Source of the DNA: Meconema thalassinum | Taxonomy: Eukaryota > Arthropoda > Insecta > Orthoptera > Tettigoniidae | Length of the DNA: 64,000 nt | Reading direction: 5' to 3' | Assembly: GCA_946902985.2 (NCBI GenBank) | Contig: OX336388.2 | Coordinates: forward strand, 135,295,846 to 135,359,845 | In this document: positions 29,209-39,792 of the stretch, piece by piece | Layout: each line of letters begins with the position of its first letter | Position numbering within the stretch: position 1 is the stretch's first letter | Made by a program: the position numbers and the translations under genes | The notes under the pieces: generated by a model | Databases searched by the model: none | Seen by the model: the letters and a program-made list of their open reading frames with translations, nothing else | Told to the model about the DNA's origin: nothing

Positions 29209-31700
29209 TGTAGACTTTCACGACCGGCGTTGAAATAGGAATCTCTGTTTCGCGGGCTTATAGGTCGTGTTCCAAGGACATTTTGTCGTCCTGACGTTTC
29301 GCTGAATACTGCGTTCAGCATGTTCACAGGTTACATAAAGCGAGGTAAAACAAGTAAACAGAAGATATATAAATAGTCAACAACCCACACATAGAGGCTA
29401 CCATAGCAACGGCGTACCACATAAAAGTAATGCATCAAGGACAGGGCTGCTCGTCTGTTGCATCATCTCGTCTACGACGGTCAATAAGGGCAGGCTTGAG
29501 GGGATTAAGGACTGGAAGCCAAGCTCTGTTCACACGTTCTGCTTCCTCCTTAAGATTGAAGCTGTTAGTATGCTTCAGGATTTCAATGGCCTCCCTTTGT
29601 AGCCTGGCATGATAAGACACCGTGGTGGACAGAACTTCGGTGTCTCCATATCTTATATCGTGACCTGCAAGTAGCGAGTGTGCTGCTACAGTGGATTTAT
29701 CTGTTTGCCCCAGCCGGCTGTGTCGTTCGTGTTCCTTGAGGCGAGTGGCAATACTTCTTTTCGTTGTTCCAATATATACTTGGCCACAATCACACGGGAT
29801 TTTATAAACCCCTGCCGCGGTATGAGGATGTCGCTTATCTTTAGCGGACCTAAACATGTCCTTAATTTTTCGTGTAGGCCTGTATATGGTCTTTATATCA
29901 TGGGACTCGAGTAGCCTCCCTATTCTGTCCGTGACCTTTTTTATATATGGAAGAAAAGCTCTAGCCAGGGGCTGCTTGTCTCCAATTACCCTTGTAGTTG
30001 GACGTCTCGGATGGAGTGCTCGCTGGATATCTTTCTGGCTGTACCCATTCGCGCGTAAGGCCTCGTTGAGGTGTTCAATTTCTTGTTTCAGGCACTGCTT
30101 TTCACAAATTCTTTTAGCGCGATCAGCCAGTGTTTTTATAACTCCGTATTTCTGTCGTGGGTGGTGGTTGGACGTCTTATGTAGATATCGGTCAGTATGG
30201 GTCGGCTTACGGTAAACTGTATGTCCCAAAGTTAGATCAGCGGTCTTCGTTACCATAACGTCGAGAAACGCGATTTTCTGTTCATTTTCTAACTCCATGG
30301 TAAACTGAATGTTCGAGTTCTGGCTGTTAAGATGTTGTAAAAACAAATTTAATTGATCTTTACCATGGCCCCATATTACAAAGGTATCGTCCACGTATCG
30401 TAGCCACACTTTAGGTTTCAAAGGTGCGGTCTCTAGTGCTATTTGTTCAAATTGTTCCATGAAGAAATTCGCGATCACCGGACTAAGGGGACTGCCCATG
30501 GCGACCCCATCAATTTGTTCATAGAAATCACCCTTCCACAGGAAATAGCTAGCGGTGAGGCAGTGGCGGAATAAGGCGGTGATATCATCAGGAAAAATCC
30601 GTGCGATGTACTCCAGGGCTACCTTTATAGGTACTTTCGTGAAAAGAGAGACCACGTCAAAACTTACTAGTAAGTCACCAGCTTCTAGTTGAATAGTTTT
30701 CAATTTTTCAATGAAATGGCCGGAATCTTTGACGAACGACTGTGTACCGCCGATATGTGGTTGAAGTAAGGTAGCTAAATGTTTGGCAATGCTATAAGTT
30801 GGTGATCCAATAGCACTCACGATAGGACGAAGAGGAACATTATCTTTGTGTATTTTAGGTAAACCATAAAGTCTTGGTGGTAAAGCTTCACTTCTGGTGG
30901 TTCTCTTCTTTACGTTTTCAGGTAGCGAAGATACCTTGATCAGGCCGTTTGTTTCACGAAGAATCCGGTTGGTAGGATCTCTCAGTAGTTTGCGGTAGGT
31001 ACCCGGGTCTAAAAGTTCCAAAACCTTGGCAGTGTAGTCGTCCATGTCCAAGATAACCGTTGCGTTCCCTTTGTCTGCAGGAAGAATGATTATGCTCTCG
31101 TCCATGTTGAGAGTCTTAATAGCCTTTCTCTCCTGAGGTGTGAGGTTACTCTGCGGTGCCGGTGCCTTCTTGATTATACGTGAGGCTTCATGACGGATTT
31201 CATCTGCTTGTTCAGATGGTAGCTCACGGATTGCCGCTTCAATATTGGCGACAATGTCTTCAACGGGAATCGAAGGAGGGGTCACTGCGTAATTTCCTCC
31301 TTTCGCTAGTATAGAGATTTCCCACTCTGACAGGTGGCGATTGGTCAGGTTAACAATTGTCCGTGAGATGTCCAGCGTAGGCGCAGGTACTGGCGCGGGT
31401 TGGTCTCTCTGTAACCGCTCAAACTTTTTCTTCTGCCGGATGCTAGACTGTTCAAATGTTGAACGCATAGAGTAGAAGGTGATACGATCTACATTTTCCC
31501 AGTCCTGATATGAGAGTGTGCTGCTGATGCGGTAGTGCAGCTGTAAGAGTGCCTGATCTGTAGTAGCGAGCCCCTTACGTGCAAAGCTTATGCGTTCACG
31601 TAATAGCGAACGTTCAGTTCGATCATATATTCTATGGGCTCTAGCTGAGGTTAGTGGTCTCTTCATTTTAATAAACTTGGGAATCATACCTGTGTCTAAT
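29209..31700 (-). mobile_element. Penelope-like element with intact reading frame
   Basis: The open RT/GIY-YIG frame is followed (leftwards) by ~225 bp of 3' untranslated sequence to about 29209, where CTTTCACGACCGGCGTTGAA lies near the end. In reverse sense that region has GCGAAACGTCAGGAC (29288-29302) preceded by an inverted CTGAA...TTCAG pair, which resembles a degenerate hammerhead-ribozyme module of Penelope elements (the CTGATGA core is not intact). No second terminal copy is found upstream of the frame, so it is probably 5'-truncated or lacks a repeat. Confidence 0.8.
29435..31687 (-). CDS. Penelope-like reverse transcriptase/GIY-YIG endonuclease (750 aa)
   Basis: Retrotransposon polyprotein combining a telomerase-related reverse transcriptase with a GIY-YIG nuclease that nicks target DNA. 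Visible landmarks: an N-terminal region (~1-260) with KGNATVILDM; RT motifs LYGLPKIHKDNVPLRPIVSA (~270-290), FDVVSLFTKVPI, GVAMGSPLSPVIANFFME (~395-415) and the catalytic box RYVDDTFVIW (YVDD ~430). After a basic linker comes the GIY-YIG domain: GVYKIPCDC (~622) and VYIGTTKRSIATRLKEH (~635-650), then an HxxxxH-like AAHSLLAGHD. Length and domain order fit the family. No internal stop. Start: first ATG at 31687; a downstream ATG at ~31663 is possible. An uninterrupted 2.25-kb frame in such a decayed region suggests recent insertion. Confidence 0.92.
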   Translation of the reverse strand: MIPKFIKMKRPLTSARAHRIYDRTERSLLRERISFARKGLATTDQALLQLHYRISSTLSYQDWENVDRITFYSMRSTFEQSSIRQKKKFERLQRDQPAPVPAPTLDISRTIVNLTNRHLSEWEISILAKGGNYAVTPPSIPVEDIVANIEAAIRELPSEQADEIRHEASRIIKKAPAPQSNLTPQERKAIKTLNMDESIIILPADKGNATVILDMDDYTAKVLELLDPGTYRKLLRDPTNRILRETNGLIKVSSLPENVKKRTTRSEALPPRLYGLPKIHKDNVPLRPIVSAIGSPTYSIAKHLATLLQPHIGGTQSFVKDSGHFIEKLKTIQLEAGDLLVSFDVVSLFTKVPIKVALEYIARIFPDDITALFRHCLTASYFLWKGDFYEQIDGVAMGSPLSPVIANFFMEQFEQIALETAPLKPKVWLRYVDDTFVIWGHGKDQLNLFLQHLNSQNSNIQFTMELENEQKIAFLDVMVTKTADLTLGHTVYRKPTHTDRYLHKTSNHHPRQKYGVIKTLADRAKRICEKQCLKQEIEHLNEALRANGYSQKDIQRALHPRRPTTRVIGDKQPLARAFLPYIKKVTDRIGRLLESHDIKTIYRPTRKIKDMFRSAKDKRHPHTAAGVYKIPCDCGQVYIGTTKRSIATRLKEHERHSRLGQTDKSTVAAHSLLAGHDIRYGDTEVLSTTVSYHARLQREAIEILKHTNSFNLKEEAERVNRAWLPVLNPLKPALIDRRRRDDATDEQPCP

Positions 31701-32354
31701 ATACCTGTAGCTAATTAAACACAACTGCCAGTTCTCCTAAATACTTTGTTTTAAACTTTTGCCACGAATAAGGTCTTCTGTATTTCCCTTGCTTTATAAT
31801 AATGTTCCAGAAAATCTCAAGGAAGCATCGCAAACAACGGTCAGTGCTACACGCTTCTTGATCTGTCCGCCATGTTTCTCCAGGGTGAAACTGAGTCTAA
31901 GCATGCGCGAGAACCGTAAAGTGCATTTAAGTAATTACACACCTGAATGATCTCGTGAAATGCATCGACGATAATCACGCATTAACTCTCGCATGTAAGT
32001 TAAATAGGCATTAACTAACTAATCGTTAGTAGAGAGTTGGTGAAAACGGTCCTTAGTGTAATGTGTTTAGTTGGTGATTATATCACTATTAATTACATTG
32101 ATTTTCTGGGGGCCATTAGCAATTTCCATTATCCAGTTATTCTTAACTTTTAATGAGGAGGCATGACTAAATATCCTTTTACTAAGTCTTCCATTGTCCA
32201 TTTTTTGCATATGTCCATATTTTATTTTTATTTTTTTCTTCCTTTTCTTTTTCTAATAGTGTCTGATAGTCTGATATATTCTCGGAATGTTGGTATAACT
32301 CTCGAGACCTCCAGCTATGCACACTGGGTCTTAGTTATCTGCCTCCAATAATTA

Positions 32355-32748
32355 TTATTTATCGTATGGCTTTTAGTGCCGGGAGTGTCCAAGGACATGT
32401 TCGGCTCGCCAGAGGCTTTAGCTGCTTCAAGCGGACACCCCTAGGGTGCGCTACAAGTTCCGTTCAATTTCACGTAGTTCCAACTTTCGCTACCAGATGT
32501 CAATGATACCTAGTGGTGAACGTTGGAACTTTGATAGAGCGTTACAACGAAATCTAACCTAGAAATTTGGCTCCACACAAGTTTAGTCTTTTACATGCCT
32601 TAAATCTATGACATGGGACCGCCGGCTTTACTTCCCCTCCGAAGGAAGGCATACTGAAGTATTTTAACGCTCTTAAAAAATCCGACGACTTCGGCCGGGT
32701 TTGAACCCGCTATCATGGGCACAGCAGTTCAGCATGCTATCAACTACG
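32355..32748 (-). repeat. SINE B head with alternative tail (B2), minus strand
   Basis: Tail TCGTATGGCTTTTAGTGCCG and AGCGGACACCCCTAGGGTGC at left, body ACATGGGACCGCCGGCTTTA, head CCGGGTTTGAACCCGCTATC; the head is truncated at 32748 (CAACTACGC). Confidence 0.85.
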
Positions 32749-32834
32749 CGTGATAAGGGATTCTGATGCGTATAATGATGCAGCTATGGTCTTTGGCGTT
32801 CCAAGATATGGACTTATTGTTGTACCTGTTCCAG

Positions 32835-33065
32835 ATTATTCTAAAGCCTTTAAGAGACTCTCTCTTCGTTTGCGTCACGATTTGTATCTTTTCCTCTACC
32901 TATTTGAAATTATTTACCTGAGGGATTTTTCCAAATTGAGTAATCTGTTTCAGATGATTCTATAGCCTTCTAGAGACTCTCTCTTCGTTTGCGTAATGAT
33001 TTGTATGTTTTCCTGTAACTATTTGAAATTATTTACCTGAAGGTTTTTCCAAATTGAGTAATCAG
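32835..33065 (+). repeat. ~118-bp tandem duplication
   Basis: GAGACTCTCTCTTCGTTTGC occurs at 32855 and 32972, and TTTTTCCAAATTGAGTAATC at ~32926 and ~33044. Two full units with few differences; nothing coding. Confidence 0.85.
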
Positions 33066-33765
33066 AGGTTGTTTAGGTAAGTATCTTCTTCTTTCAGTGG
33101 ATCTGTCCGCAGACAGATTTCAACTGGACGTACTCCATTTCTCTCTGTCCTGAGGATTGGTGATTACGTGCCGAGTGCGACCCAGTAAAAACCGTGGCTG
33201 TAGCGACCCTGCTAGTGGCTTACAGTGCCCCCATGCGACCCGTTGTTCGAGAGAAGAATTGAATATCTTATTTCCAAAGTGACGCAAATCCATGAGATGC
33301 TAAACTTCAGAAATCGCGTTTTGTATCTTCGTATAATTAAATCCAGATATGATTATGAATATAATGTAATTTCATTCATTACTTTTATACACATCCTGAC
33401 ACTGTGTTTTAAAATCTCCTATCAATGGAAATGGTGGTAATCGTCTCCTGTAAGTTGGAGTTAGGACGTTTTGGAAATAAATCATATAATGACATATATT
33501 GACATTTATGAACATTTAAATGGTTTAAACACAACAAACACAAACTGATGGTCTAATTATTCTTCAAAGTTAGCCATGGCCTGACTTATCACGTGATGTT
33601 CAGAGAGCCATCGGATTGGTCAACATGGATGTAAAACACATTGGAAATAAATACACGCTGGAGTTACATCACTTAGCAAATCAACTTAGTTCTTAGATCT
33701 CTGTTAATACGGGATATACGACCTATTGCGACTTAAAGCCTTTGCTATACGTCGAGAGAACTTAT
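33066..33765. other. Unassigned spacer
   Basis: No recognised repeat or gene. The plus frame 33225-33440 is short and unsupported. Confidence 0.35.
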
Positions 33766-33769
33766 AAAC

Positions 33770-34605
33770 TTGCTTATGGGAGTGAAGATTCAAGGAGAAA
33801 TAATTTCAACTCTGAGATTTGCTGATGACATCGTCATCTTGGCCGACACGCCTGAGGATTTGAATGAGATTTTGAATGGTATGGACTCCGTCTTGAGGAA
33901 AGAATTCATGATGAAAATCAATGAAAGTAAAACGAAAATATTGGAATGCAGCCGCAATAAATCAGAAACCTCTATGGACATCAAATTGGTTGGGGAGAAA
34001 CTAAAGGAAGTAGGAGACTTCTGTTACTTAGGAAGCAAAATAACCAGTGATGGACGAAGCAAAGAGGATATGAAAAGTAGTTTGGCTCAGGCAAGGAAAG
34101 CATTTCTACAGAAAAGGAATCTGTTGACATCGAATATAGATTTAGGTATCAGGAAGACATTTTTGAAAACCTTTGTATGGGGTGTGGCGCTCTATGGAAG
34201 TGAAACTTGAACTATTGGTGCAGCAGAAAAGAGGAGAATTGAAGCATTTGAAATGTGGTGTTACAGGAGAATGATGAAGATCAGATGGGTAGATAGGGTT
34301 ACAAACGAAGAAGTATTAAGACGAGTGGGAGAGGAGAGATGTTTCTGGCGACTGCTAATGAAGAGAAGAGATAGGCCTAGGTTGGTAGGACACATACTAA
34401 GACACCCAGGAATAGCAAGCTTAGTTATGGAAGGAAGGGTCGAGGACAAGAACAGTAGGGGTAGACCAAGGTTAGAATGTTAAACAGATTGCCTCGGACG
34501 TAGGGTGTGGTAGCTATGTAGAGATGAAACGATTAGCTCAGGACAGGGAGGCATGGAGAGCTGCAGCAAACCAGTCAAAAGACTGAAGACTCAAACAACA
34601 ACAAC
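33770..34605 (+). pseudogene. Non-LTR retrotransposon RT C-terminal pseudogene (RTE-like)
   Basis: 5'-truncated. The frame contains RT catalytic motif C, STLRFADDIVILADTPEDLN (~33803-33862), then FCYLGSKITSDGRSKED, GVALYGSET, a nonsense codon at 34208 (Trp expected from the copy at 39793), AFEMWCYRRMMKIRWVDRVT and GRVEDKNSRGRPRLE. A 2-nt loss near 34480 shifts the frame. The 3' end is a CAACAACAACA tail at ~34590-34605. Other copies: 39793-41240, 41738-42345 (minus), 5625-5880 (minus). Confidence 0.85.
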
Positions 34606-35176
34606 ATGAATGAGAAAACTGAAAAACCATCAATTTTGGATTTACGTCACTTTGGAAATAAGCTCTTCAATTTTTACGGCGTCTAACCTAACCTAAGCGG
34701 AATTTTAGCACAGACAGATGTGTTAGAAATTCCCAGATTCCACCGATACATCAGTGCTTGGGTCGCTAGTGGCACGATGGCAAATTGGTGGGTCGCTTGC
34801 GGCACGGGTCGCATCCGGCACGACACCGTCCTGAGCATCTTATTTGATTTGCTTGTAACTCCTTCCAAACCTTCTTCTTCCTCTCCCTCATTTTCTTTCA
34901 ACTTTTCCTTCTACGATTCTTTGTAGTAGACAATTCCTATGTAGTATGTGACCCTTCCAAGATTTTTCCTTTTTTGTATCATCCTGATCAATCACCTCTC
35001 CTCCTCTACCCTTCTTAGCACCTCCTCATTTCTCATTCAATCGGTCCATTTCACTTTCTTCATTATTCTCCACAACCACATTTCAAGTATACTCGTATAT
35101 CCAGGTATTATTATTCCGCCGGCGCGGTTATTATTGCTTGTTTGACTGACCTCTACTGAATGGTGTATAGAAGTAA
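34606..35176. other. Unassigned spacer
   Basis: No gene recognised. A direct repeat of GGGTCGC with GGCACG occurs at ~34760-34820. CTAACCTAACCTAA at 34683 resembles the insect telomere unit but is too short to mean anything. Confidence 0.35.
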
Positions 35177-36418
35177 CTAGCAACCCTCCCCAGCTTCGCC
35201 CGGGAACAGTTATGAATGCATTACGTGATAAGCGCTTTCTTTTCCTATGTCAATGAACAACGACCACTATCCGTTTTACGTCTCGGCATGATGGGTTAAA
35301 ATCACTGACTGGACTATTAATTATATTATCATGGAGATGCATGTGCAACGAATTCTTGTCAGAAGTAATTTAAGAATGACGAGGTGCATAAAACACAAAT
35401 CCCCCTTCCGTCCAATCTTAACTTGACTGTGTATTTTTCAGAACGAAATGAAGAAAAGCCGAGTTGTACTTTCAGGGAAACTCCAAACACAACCACACTT
35501 CTCTGAAGTCTTAATTCAACACGACTCGACAGTTTTCTGCTGGCTGTATCTGGGCCAATAGGCTCGCCCGCTAGCTAGGCTGTAACTGGGGTGATAGGCT
35601 CGTCCCTAGCTAGCTCGTAAACTGTCACCTCAGTAATTGAATGGAGATTGTTGGAAGAAATGAAAACGTAAAAACACTTACAGTGGGTGATGTACTGAAG
35701 ATAGAGAGATATGCTCTCGTGGACTTATTTGTAGAACTTTTCATGCTGAATAATTCTAATACTCATAGTATATTGATATTTTTAACGGTTTGTCCAGCAT
35801 AACCTTAAAAAGCTCACGGACGCCAGGTTTTTTCTTTCGACTATTTCACTGAAATCGTTACTGCTTGGATTCCATTGATCATAAATAAATTATTTTGAAC
35901 AGAAACCTTCTCGAGAAATCCTTTACAGAATGGTGAAAACCGCCTCAAACTCCATCCAGTGGTTCTCGATATTACCCGTGACATCCAAGAATCGAGAACT
36001 TAGTTTTATAATAATAGTAATAGTAATAATAATAATAATAATATCGTATGGCCTCGGGTGCCGGGTGCAAGCTTTGTTATTTGACACCCAGAGGGCAGCT
36101 TGTATGTCGAATTTTGTTGTTCCTTGAAGCACTATGAAAGTCAATGGGGTTAGATATCTAAGCTCATTGACACTATAGCGCTTTCTAGTAGAGAAATGAG
36201 GAACTTTGTGATGGCGGAAAATCCCGAGATTAATGTTCCCATTATGAACACGGTCTACTGAATTCAAATGGGTTCTTTATCATGCCAACATCGTATCGTA
36301 ATTTTTGCCGCCTTTTAATAATCACTTACCACGGCCAGGAGCGAACCTGAAAGCTTGGGGGGGGGGGGGGGGCGGGGGTAGTAATCTGACACAATAACCA
36401 CCACCCACTAAGTAGAGA
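35177..36418 (-). mobile_element. Helitron-like element with SINE insertion
   Basis: Minus strand: 5' end A|TCTCTACTTAG at 36418; 3' end CCCGGGCGAAGCTGGGGAGG then TTG and CTAG|T at 35180-35177. The body (35640-36000) matches 22255-22660 in reverse. A family A SINE splits the first ~25 bp from the rest (36013-36407). Net length ~850 bp. Confidence 0.75.
36013..36407 (-). repeat. SINE family A inside the Helitron
   Basis: ATA/AAT-rich tail at left (36013-36043), ATCGTATGGCCTCGGGTGCC, then the body and a head ending near 36407 with a G run (36357-36372) replacing part of the normal B-box neighbourhood. Confidence 0.85.
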
Positions 36419-36835
36419 TGCAGCCCCATCCGGCATAATCCCTCACTCAGACTACGCGTTTGTCTAAAATCACATGTGTTCTGATTCCCAGAAGAACTAT
36501 CATCATTCATGTACTTGACATCAAAAACTACGTATTTACGAACCAACTGCTCAAGTGTCAAGTGTATTATGTCACGATAGGACATAATTATGCTAAGTAG
36601 TTCTCGAGAACTTTCCCAGGTTGATATATTACGTCTTTTCTTTTATATTTCATAACGTAACATTTGGCATGGTCCTTAAGAGTGTAACCTTGCTCAAAGC
36701 AATGTTTGAATAGCGCGACTTGAGTCGACAGTTGGGAGTTCTTTCATATCCATGACAGTTATAGCACTTCACCTGAGTGTTGTCGATCAGCGACCAAGGT
36801 ATGGTCCAGGCGAGGTCGAATTCTTAAACCTCATG
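36419..36835. other. Unassigned spacer
   Basis: No recognised repeat or gene. Confidence 0.35.
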
Positions 36836-36850
36836 AATATCCAACACGAG

Positions 36851-37375
36851 GCGGCTTCGGTGGCCTAGTCGGTAGCATGATGAGCTTCTATGCCCAAGAT
36901 ATCGGGTTCAAACCCGGCCGAAGCCGTCGGATTTTTTAAGAGCGTTAAAATCCCTCAGTATGCCTTCCTTCGGAGGGGAAGTAAAGCCGGCGGTCCCATG
37001 TCATAGATTTATGGCTTGTTAAAGAACCTTCCATTAATTGCACCTGTGTGAAGCTAAATTGGATAGATTAAGAATGTAAACAACGCTCTTAGGTTTCTAC
37101 GTTCGTTGCCAAGAGCCGACTGCGGTGGCGTCTAGTAGCTAAGTCCTGAACTTGGCCTAGTAGTCGTTGACGGTGGCGCTTGGCGACAAAAGTAGGAACT
37201 ATTTGAAAAATTCTAAGTTGCAGTACTTAAATTAAAAAACAGATAACACACACTAATACAGCCATCACAATTAACACCGGTTATCAGACAGATTCTACAC
37301 ACACCCAAAGTACACGGGGCTACATGACCGCGTTGTCGCAGCCCCTTAATTTACGAACCAACCAACCAACCAACC
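36851..37375 (+). repeat. SINE family B, full length with perfect 15-bp target duplication
   Basis: Flanked by AATATCCAACACGAG at 36836-36850 and 37376-37390. Begins GCGGCTTCGGTGGCCTAGTC (A box), B box ATCGGGTTCAAACCCG; body as in the other copies; 3' end is (AACC)n. This is the clearest reference copy: 525 bp. Confidence 0.97.
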
Positions 37376-38258
37376 AATATCCAACACGAGCTTCAAGCAT
37401 CTCAAATAATGAGTGCTGGGCTTTCGAGAAGACTGCATTATTATCATTATTTTTAGCCTACTTTTCACATTTTGTAAAAATGTGGAAAAAGTAGACTAAT
37501 GAGATCGATCCGGGCAAATGTGTGTTTGTCTGTCCATCTGTCTGTCTGTCTGTCTGTCTCCCCCTATCAACTCATAAATGGCTGCAGCCACAGCAACCAA
37601 ATTTGGTATGAGTAAAGACCTATGCCTGACTATGTCACGGCCATATTTGAAAATGACGTCAGTGCTACCAAATGCTGAATCACAATTGAAAATTGAGGTC
37701 TATGTTGGATATCTCTAAAGATATGCATGGATATTGTTCAAAAATGTACACACTTATAGATAATATTACATGAGACTAATTTACAGGAGCTCATACAAGA
37801 GTGTGTTGCCAACTTGATTCTATGCCTGCTGACAGTTCCAATCTATAAATGCATGCAACTTCCATACTATACATTGGATGTCAACCAAATTCGGTATGTG
37901 ATTTGCGCACTCGATCAGATATTAATATGCATTCTTTTAGTGTCAACATGGCTGCCAACTATTGAAAAATGCACTCTATACATTTTTATCCTAATATCAA
38001 TATATCAGAAGGTATGCAGGCCATCAGTTCTAAACTTTGCATGCATATAGTACCTGAACATGTTAATTTTCAGTAACCGATATACGACAGTGCTGCCAAC
38101 ATGATTCTACGCGTGCTGATAGGTTTAATGTTGAATCATATGTAACTTCCACACTAATAAATGAAGTTCTTTCAAAATTGGCATAACATTTTAATTTAAG
38201 TTTGAGCATCCCATTTATGGCAGTGCTGCCAACCTGATTTCACGCATACTGATAAATT

Positions 38259-38263
<5 letters not shown>

Positions 38264-38291
<28 letters not shown>
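38264..38291. repeat. AT dinucleotide microsatellite
   Basis: Uninterrupted alternating AT/TA within H copy 2; absent from H copy 1. Confidence 0.95.
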
Positions 38292-38292
<1 letters not shown>

Positions 38293-38391
38293 CGTGCATA
38301 CTATCTATTGGACCTCAACCAAATTTTGCATGTGCATTGTAGGTACCATAAGAGATGGAACTAAGAATATATTCAGGTCTGCCAACTGTAG

Positions 38392-38936
38392 ATATGAGTC
38401 GTCCAGTTGCAAAACTCGTTTAATCCACTTGTGAATAAGAATCATGTCAAATTATTTAGTTTATTATTTTATTTTACTTTATTTTATTTTATTTTGTTTC
38501 GTTTAGTTTTGTTTAAAATTGTTTTGTTTTTTGTTTTGTTTTTATTTTATTTTGTTTTGTTTTGTTTTGTTTTGTTTTATTTTGATTTTCCAGAAAACAA
38601 ACACAATACCAAAAACAACAACACACGAAGCAAAAAGCAAAATTCAAAAACAAAAGCAAAAGCAAAAAACAAGAAACACAAAGCAAAAAGCAAAATTCAA
38701 AAAAAGCAAAAGCGGAATACAAACACAAAACCGAAACTGAGAAAGAAAAGCAAAAAGTAGAATTCAAAATCAAAAGTACAAAGCAAATACAAAACCAAAA
38801 ACTCAAAGCAAAAGGAAAGAGTAGAAAACAACAAACACAAAATATAAGCGAGGCAAAGCCCAGAGAAACGTTTCTCATGAAAATTATTCTTATGCACAAG
38901 TGGATTAAACGAGTTTTGCAACTGGACGACTCATAT
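38392..38936. mobile_element. Inverted-repeat element filled with ATTTT/AAAAC-type simple sequence
   Basis: Ends GAGTCGTCCAGTTGCAAAAC (from 38396) and the exact inverse ending at ~38932; the arms match for ~55 bp (CGTTTAATCCACTTGTG; AATAAGAAT). ATAT flanks both ends. The interior switches from a T/G-rich half (TTTTATTTTGTTTTG, 38455-38590) to an A/C/G-rich half (AAAAGCAAAATTC, 38595-38830). Open frames at 38407-38921 are low-complexity artefacts. Confidence 0.75.
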
Positions 38937-39062
38937 GTGATCTCTATAATTTTAAGAAAAGCTCACTGGTTCGTCACGGAACTACTTGTTGTTGTTGTAT
39001 TTTTTTTGTTTTTTTACATCGTTATGCCCATCTAAGGAGCGCGAGAGAACTCATTTAGCAAA

Positions 39063-39503
39063 TTATGTTGATCTTTTCTTCTCCCAAAATCTCTTCATCT
39101 GAACACTGAAGAGTTTCTTCCGTTCTTCAGTCCATGGTTTCCTGGTACTGGTACTGATAGTTGTTGACAACTGTTCTGAATTTGGATCTGTCTTGTATGA
39201 TTTCCTCCACAATGTCAACTTCCTGAAGATTTCCTTAAGCCAGTTGGTCTTGACTTTCATTGAGAGAGCAAGGTTGCGAATCCTCTTCGTCAGTCTGTCA
39301 TCCGTCATGCGAAGAATGTGGCCATAGAACTTGAATCGCCTTTTCCTTAATGTGTCGGTAATCCTTTCAGAGTGATGATATAGCTCCCGAGACTTCCGTT
39401 TCATCCTGATTTCTTCTACGCAGACTGGAGCAAAGATTTTCCTCAATATTTTCCTCTCTTGCTTCTCTATGTCTTTAATAAGAGATTTGCCTCCAATAAG
39501 CAA
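39063..39503 (-). pseudogene. Non-LTR retrotransposon C-terminal fragment (family Q)
   Basis: Minus frame: QERKILRKIFAPVCVEEI, LRKRRFKFYGHILRMTDDRL, TKRI and a basic tail EERKKLFSVQMKRFWEKKR. Same protein family as 46314-46703 and 46820-47343. No RT motifs remain. 3' untranslated sequence may continue in reverse to ~38990. Confidence 0.75.
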
Positions 39504-39792
39504 AATTTCAGAGGCGCATAATGCTTCAAGTTTGATGACTGTGTTATCATTACTATGTGATTCCTTATGACCAACTAAGAAGCACCTTATAACTTATTGA
39601 GGAAAGGGTTTCTCTTCTTTTGCGTTCTTTTGACCATCCGGTATTCTTCCGTGTAGATTTCCCCGTAAATTTGTGTCTGTTTACATAATCTGAAAACTAC
39701 TTATTTTAATGAGCTCCGCAGTAAAAAGAACACACTATAGGTATTTGGCAATAAGATCTTTGTATTGTATTTGCATTATCGAAAACTTAAGA

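Larger units (their letters stand above)
37453..38989 (-). mobile_element. H-family element, copy 2 (Helentron-like)
   Basis: The minus strand starts ACAAGTAGTTCCGTGACGAA (38989) and ends in a hairpin (TAGCCTACTTTTCACATTTT... on the plus strand at 37454) with CTAA. A (TCTG)n tract lies at 37530-37557. Repeats with a CTGCCAAC core occur at 37665, 37806, 37952, 38093, 38226 and 38379 (133-153-bp spacing). The interior is unrelated to G, but the terminal ~16 bp and hairpin layout are shared. Contains a TIR element at 38392-38936. Confidence 0.7.

Noticed and set aside
29678..30215. Plus-strand frames of 78 and 119 aa within the Penelope element
   Set aside because: Antisense shadows of the 750-aa RT/GIY-YIG frame.
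34683..34697. Insect telomere-like CCTAA repeats
   Set aside because: Fewer than three units; expected by chance in AT-rich DNA.
38407..38921. Frames of 117, 128, 73 and 74 aa with Lys/Asn/Gln or Phe/Cys runs
   Set aside because: Translations of ATTTT/TTTTG and AAAAGC-type simple repeats within an inverted-repeat element.
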